The translations under genes and the position numbers were made by a program. From NCBI GenBank assembly GCA_033026295.1, contig CM065183.1:19547157-19611156 (forward strand): DNA of 64,000 nt. Reading direction: 5' to 3'. The notes beneath the pieces are model-generated. The model saw nothing but the letters and a program-made list of their open reading frames with translations. It did not search any database and was not told the origin of the DNA. Below, in pieces: positions 58,947 through 64,000 of this stretch; position 1 is the stretch's first letter, and every line of letters starts with the position of its first letter. This stretch comes from Channa striata. Taxonomy: Eukaryota; Chordata; Actinopteri; Anabantiformes; Channidae.

Positions 58947-59339
58947 AGGTGCAAATTTCCACCCAATAATATGTTTTGGGCTGAATATTGTGCTAGTTGA
59001 AATAATTTTTTTAAACGAGGTATTTAAAATTCTATCCTTGTTTAAAGCTTTAATAAGAGGAGGTGGGTGCTAGCTACTTTGCACAGCCATTAGATGAAGA
59101 AATCAGTCCGTTCTGTTTACATAACTCCCCTTCACCTACTGACATCATTTCAGTGAGCGATTATTCCACTTCATTTTTCTCTCTTGCTCATGTGTTCTTT
59201 ATTCAAAAGCTCCCTAAATAAACACATATAATTTTTTTGCGAAATTCAAACTCTGTAATTCACAGAAAAAAAGGATCATTGTGGGACCTAATTCATAAAT
59301 TGAAAGCGAATCAATATTACCGCTACGTACAATAGGAAC

Positions 59340-59402
59340 ATTTGTGCTGAGATTGGAACCTCGATCACAAATCAACAGTCTAACTCACTGCCCTGCCATC
59401 AT
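59340..59402 (-). mobile_element. tRNA-like SINE head fragment, minus orientation
   Basis: On the minus strand, GGCAGTGAGTTAGACTGTTG is A-box-like, and CGAGGTTCCAATCTC about 20 bases later resembles a B box (GGTTCRANNCC). Spacing and order fit a tRNA-derived promoter. The B box is imperfect, so this is either an old SINE or a chance match. Confidence 0.4.
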
Positions 59403-59506
59403 CACAGCAGTTGGTCACTGCATGAGATGAGCTGCACATGAAATACAAATAAGTTAAATGGAAAACCGAAAAAAAGAAGATAAAAGTTGTCTCCTCAGTG
59501 CAGAAC

Positions 59507-59524
59507 CCACTGCAGGGCGCTGTG
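59507..59524 (+). promoter_or_regulatory. CTCF-like motif (plus orientation)
   Basis: CCACTGCAGGGCGCTGTG follows the CTCF core with one or two deviations. Binding is inferred only. Confidence 0.45.
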
Positions 59525-59888
59525 TGGTAAAACTGCCAGGCGTCAAACAAAGGCCAGCAAACAAAACACAAGGTCTGTGGGTCATCACACTGTGGAGACT
59601 TCCGTACTTTAGTGACTCGTGGACACATTCTACACACATCTGATGCTCCGTGGACAGTCCCTGTGCATTAACATCCCTATTTATGTATTTGTTTATTTAT
59701 TTACTGTATTTAGACCCATGACAACCCCCACTTGCAGGTGATAAAATAATTAACGCACAAACAAACAGAAAAGTCGTGAACAGGAAGAATCAAAATGGTG
59801 AGCTGAAAGGGGCTAAAATGCAACAGTTAAATTATTTCACATTACATAGTGTTTAGCTACTTTACCTGTTGTCACTGTAAAAGGATTG

Positions 59889-59910
59889 ATTAGTGCTTTA
59901 AAGCACTAAT
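59889..59910. repeat. Perfect 22-bp palindrome
   Basis: ATTAGTGCTTT followed directly by its own reverse complement AAAGCACTAAT, with no spacer. It could be a dimeric protein-binding site or a collapsed hairpin. Confidence 0.9.
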
Positions 59911-59919
59911 GATGCCTGG

Positions 59920-61780
59920 TAACAGAGCCTGGTTGTTTTTTGTCTCCCTCCTCTCATCACCCGTCTTATCTTTTTACAAATAACTGCAGACAGTTTCTCG
60001 CCAGCCTCACGCAATGCATGGATTACAAAACAGAAGTCTGAGTGCACTTGTTAAGCGTAATTACTTGAACACGGCGGCTGAATCTATCTTCGGGGCAGGA
60101 GTCTCTCAGCAGGAGGTCTTTATGTTGCCCGTGTATTTAACAGCATTTCTGTGTAAACCCGGCGAAGGCTCTGCACTTGCCCACTCAGCCTACTGGCTCG
60201 CACAGAGTTTAACTCGCCAGCATAGAGCTCGTCGAAAGCCTCCTGCTGGCACTGAGAAGTAAATAAACATGCTTTTGCTATTGCTCTGCCTCTCTAGCTC
60301 TCGGCAACCTGAAGGCAGCATTATACAAACCTACGTACACAACCTCTGCGTTCAGCAAGGAGACAAAGCCAGATGCGAGGCATTCAAAGGCTTGTTAGGG
60401 AGGAAAACAGCTGCCTTCTGTTTTCAGAGCAGGTGTGTTTTTGCTGCTCGATGATGTCGTCACATTTAAGTGCCCCACAACCCGGCTCCAGTTTGCATCA
60501 CATCAGCTGTTTAGTCATGTCATGTATTTGCCTGGGCAATGAGCATCTACAGTGAGCTCTGAACTCCATTCATCTGTGGCTCATTCTGTCCATCTCGGTC
60601 TGTCCGTCTCAGTCTGTCCCGGCTTTAATCACGTTTGGCGTTGGAACAAGTCAGACATGAACACACATTAATGCACAGCCCACACAGATCCTGCACATAC
60701 TGTATATTTACACCGTTCACATGCACTGATGCTGCAGTGCTGCAGTCCTCAGCCTTACGATGTGTCTTTTCCAGGTGGACATGAGTGTGTGTATATTCCC
60801 TGCTGTAGTAAATATCAAGTTTTTTTTAAATTTTGAACTCCCTTCCCCATTTTTACACAGTAGCTTTGTCAGCAACGTACATATCAGCTTTCAAAAAATT
60901 TTACAGTGTAAACTAAATACCATTAAAAACTTAATACAATTTATGGAGATGCATTTTAGAATTATTATATTTTTTATTGGCATATTTCGGTGCAGCAGCT
61001 TCCACAGTTCAACACTGAGCAAATACAATGCAAAATGTTTTCAACAAATGCCAATTAGGCTGCCGAACTAATATCCATCAGTCTGCTAACTGGTCCAAAG
61101 CTATTTACAGCCTCGGGGACTCCACAGATCCACGGTCTTCAAACAGAGAAAACTAGGAACAACACCAAAGATCCAAGGTGAACCTCCAGTGAACTACAGA
61201 GCTCTTTCGCTTGAAGATCAGTTTTCATAACTTCATCTCCTGGGAGAGTTGGCAGATCAAGGATAAATATTGAGCATTAAAGATTGTTTAAATTATGCCA
61301 CAACATGCCTAGATGACCCTCAAACCTTTTTGACTATGGACTGAGTAAAAAGTTGTTTTGAAGACAGGAGTTTGTAAAATCTCGCATAAACCAAACGGAA
61401 ACTCCGTAAAAAGCATGGCAGGAGTAGTGTGGTGGTGTGGCGAGGCTTTGTTGCGACTTGGCATAACTGAAGGAAACGTAAAAAAATCCCAGCCAGGGGA
61501 GCATGTCGGGTCACCAGTTTGAGTTCAAGCAGCAAGGCAATGAAATAAAGAATAAGATTTGACCTCAGAAAGTCTTAAAAGGAACTATGTTTATATTTCA
61601 GAGAGGTCCACTCAAAGAAGAAATCAGGGGCAGGTTATTATTTTATAAATTGCTTATCACACTAAAGAGTTCTGTAGTTACGATGGAAAGTTCTCCATTT
61701 TCTGGCTGCTTTGGGGTTTCCATACAACTCTGTTCACTGTCAAATTGTGTTAAAACACCAGACTGTTATCTACTGTACGC
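59920..61780. other. Gene-free DNA
   Basis: A complex, moderately GC-rich patch at about 59,990-60,270 contains an 82-codon frame (60,014-60,262) with no recognised domain and could be a conserved non-coding element. No gene is supported. Confidence 0.35.
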
Positions 61781-61785
61781 TGGAA

Positions 61786-62170
61786 TAAGATAAGATAAAG
61801 CTTTATTCGCCCCACAGTGGGGAATTTCCACGTTGCACGAGCAGAGAATGAGCAGAGTATGACAAAAGAATATCAAAATACAGTATATGCAATATAAAAT
61901 GAAAAAATAAGAATAAAAATTGGTCACATATGTACACAGTCATAGAAGCAATTGCAACATGGGTTCATTTATATTGCACAGTTTAAAAAAACAGTTTAAA
62001 GTGACTGATGGTGACTAATGGTGATACTGGTTCAGTGGGAGCAGCTCTGATTCAAAGTCTGACAGCAGCAGGGAGAAAAGACCTTCGATATGGCTCCTTC
62101 AGACATTTAGGATGTAACGGTCTGTCACTGAATATTCTGCCTGCCTCGCATTTTGGTCATGCGCTGCAGC
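61786..62170 (-). mobile_element. LINE 3'-end fragment, minus orientation
   Basis: The plus strand opens AATAAGATAAGATAAAGCTT, then TTATTCGCCCCACAGTGGGG. On the minus strand this reads as a CCCCACTGTGGGGCGAATAA stretch followed by an AAGCTTTATCTTATC tail, the signature of a common teleost LINE 3' end. Further upstream on the minus strand (around 62,100-62,045) a frame reads EPYRRSFLPAAVRL and then a stop, resembling the C-terminal end of fish LINE ORF2 proteins (RRSFFPAAVRLLN). The 3' UTR and the end of the ORF are therefore both present, and the copy is 5'-truncated. Same family type as 8,920-9,030. Confidence 0.6.
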
Positions 62171-62179
62171 ATATGCTGT

Positions 62180-64000
62180 ATTTTTATTTATTTATATTTT
62201 AAGCAGTCGACATCAGGCACCCTGACATGACTTCTGCTGTGACTGTGTGTTGAATTGGTGGAGTTTTATTATGCTGGATTCTGACATGAAGCTGCACAGT
62301 GTGGAATTCTATGTATTTTCTTGATATGTCTGAGTGAAACCTTCCTGTAAGAAAAACAGCAACATGCAGCCTTATGACCATTTTGGTGCATTGATTTATG
62401 CTGATGATCACATGGACAACCAGCTCCTCATGAAGGATATGAGCATGTTCTTGCCAGAGACGCACTGTGTGCACTTTGATGTGATCACGAAAGCTGATGT
62501 AAACTCTTAGAGGAGGAGGACGAGGTCACTACTTTGCTGAGGTTGTGTGGCTCAGTGAGCTTAATCTCAATTAGAAAACTTCAATTAAAGGGCAAATCTT
62601 GATTTGTTTTCAGGCCAAAGTCACCTTAAACTAACATTCTATTATTGTTAATTAAGATAAAGTAACATCAATCTTAAATTTCTGTGGTCCGGTACAAGCA
62701 AAAGTGCAACTTCTCTCACTGTTTTCTATTCACTCATACACAAGTTTGTTTTACGGTCAAACAAAGACAGGGAAGCTGATCAGCAGTTGAAGATTATTTT
62801 AGTCGCACAAAGACACTATGAATGGAGCTTTTTGAATTATTAATGGTGAGAATCATTATATATGAACGTATAATTACTTTTAGTTGGCTTATAAACACAT
62901 TCATATTCATAATCTTTGAATACCAATGAGCAAAAGCAACAGTCGTGATGAAGCAGATGTTTTATTGCTAATCTAAAACATGGGGATATGTTTTCCAACC
63001 CAATTATCATTTAACAACATGAGTTAAGTGATAATTAGGAAAATTGGGAAAACAACAAAATAATATTTTAATCGTTACCCCAATGAAAGACCCAAATGAT
63101 GATCTTTCCCTAATCCTAACTTTGCTTTTGTGTCTAAACCCAATCCAACAGTGGTTGTTTCATAACCTTATTAAATAATTACTGTGTGACTGTAAAAGTC
63201 TCAGTCTGGATTTGTTAAGTCTTCAGAGCCTTTTAACTAAGTGAATTGATTAGTTCTTTAAAAAACTTTGATTGCAGTATAAAACTGAAAACAACTTTCA
63301 AAAACGTAACGATTCCCATATTTATTACTATCAGGCCGATTTCCTCTCCCAGATGGAAACATAACACGAAATAAACCCTGTTTTGAGTCTTTTGAAGATG
63401 AGCAATTTCTGCAGCAAGGCTCCAAGACTGCTCGAGCAATGTCCTTCACCATAAGTAGGCAGGAAGTTCTCCTTACTGTGCATCAGTGGAACAGGAAAAA
63501 TCCCCCTGAAAAAGGGTTTTGGCAGCAGGTGACAATCCACTGTGGCGTAGCGGGAGCTTGAGATTGGCTCTCAGTGAAGTGGTTTCGGCTGGCTTGCTCC
63601 CTGTATCTAAACGGAGGCGTCTGCCATGCTAATGAGTGAGGGCCTAGAGACAGTGTTCAGCATGACAACTGCCTGCAGAGTCAGTGACTAACATTGAAAA
63701 TAATTAAATACATAAATCAACTAATAACCATTTTTCATGTACTACCACGTTGGCCTCTAAGGCATAAATAAAGCTTTTTCAGCACTGCTTATTATGTGTC
63801 GGACATATTTTGGAGAAGTGACTGGGGGTTTGGTACGTGCTCAGTCAAAAAGAGGAAAAGATATTGAGGAAACTTCAGATACTGACAATTAGATGATTCA
63901 TTCATAAGGCCTGGTAGGTCTACAACAAAAATTGTCCGTTTTAATGGCCCAAATTAGATCCAGCCTAAAGACAAAAGGCAAAATAAAGAAGAATCACAAA
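62180..64000. other. Gene-free DNA to the window end
   Basis: AT-rich, with no supported gene. A CCCTAATCCTAAC-type patch near 63,109-63,122 faintly resembles the CCTAACCC core of the element at 55.9 kb, but without its inverted ends. Confidence 0.4.

Noticed and set aside
60014..60262. 82-codon plus-strand ORF in a moderately GC-rich patch
   Set aside because: No recognised domain, and no acceptor or donor consistent with an exon. Mentioned only as a possible conserved non-coding patch.
61400..61540. Possible Tc1-like transposase fragment (GTGTGGTGGTGTGGCGAGG region)
   Set aside because: The resemblance is limited to a few bases; translated frames do not follow the Tc1 catalytic region.
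1..64000. CRISPR arrays, operons, rRNA genes, intact tRNA genes, phage or plasmid features
   Set aside because: None seen. The sequence is clearly vertebrate, and the only tRNA-like sequences are SINE heads.

Overview
The window is vertebrate nuclear DNA, almost certainly from a teleost fish and probably a spiny-rayed (percomorph-like) species. Genes are split by GT-AG introns, many of them only 95-165 bp. Intergenic DNA is AT-rich and carries teleost-style repeats: CA/GT microsatellites, a tRNA-derived SINE, 3' ends of LINEs, and a short inverted-repeat element containing CCTAACCC-like motifs. I see no bacterial, phage, CRISPR or operon features.

Two protein-coding genes can be rebuilt fully, both on the plus strand. 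The first, at 10,867-17,172, is cdc25b, a dual-specificity phosphatase that activates CDK1/cyclin B. It has 15 coding exons encoding 580 residues, with its regulatory motifs and HC(X5)R active site intact. Its promoter has two inverted CCAAT boxes 30 bp apart followed by a CHR-like TTTGAA, the layout of G2/M genes. The second, at 22,180-25,458, is ap5s1, the small (sigma) subunit of the AP-5 adaptor of late endosomes. It has 3 coding exons and 200 residues, and a CLEAR/M-box-like motif lies 77 bp upstream of its ATG. CDC25B and AP5S1 are also neighbours on human chromosome 20p13, so this is an old conserved linkage. The two proteins have no known shared pathway.

Layout: 1-10,400 is mostly non-coding, with a promoter-like GC-rich patch at about 2,560-3,060 and a LINE-tail repeat near 8,920. 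10,400-18,110 is cdc25b with promoter and 3' UTR. 18,110-22,040 is a gene-free spacer. 22,040-26,200 is ap5s1. From 26,200 to 64,000 I can support no conserved gene. That stretch holds CTCF-like motifs, a degenerate LINE with ORF1 and RT remnants (37.9-39.25 kb), a promoter/first-exon-like island at 39.95-40.36 kb, a purine-rich degenerate repeat (44.93-45.35 kb), hairpins and palindromes, and patches that could be conserved non-coding elements but cannot be tested from one sequence.

No unmistakably new biological system is visible. The points most worth a second look are the two promoter-like islands without an assigned gene (2.6 kb and 40 kb), the divergent CTCF-like motifs flanking ap5s1, the lysosomal-type promoter motif of ap5s1, and two hairpins 30 kb apart that share a 15-base core.
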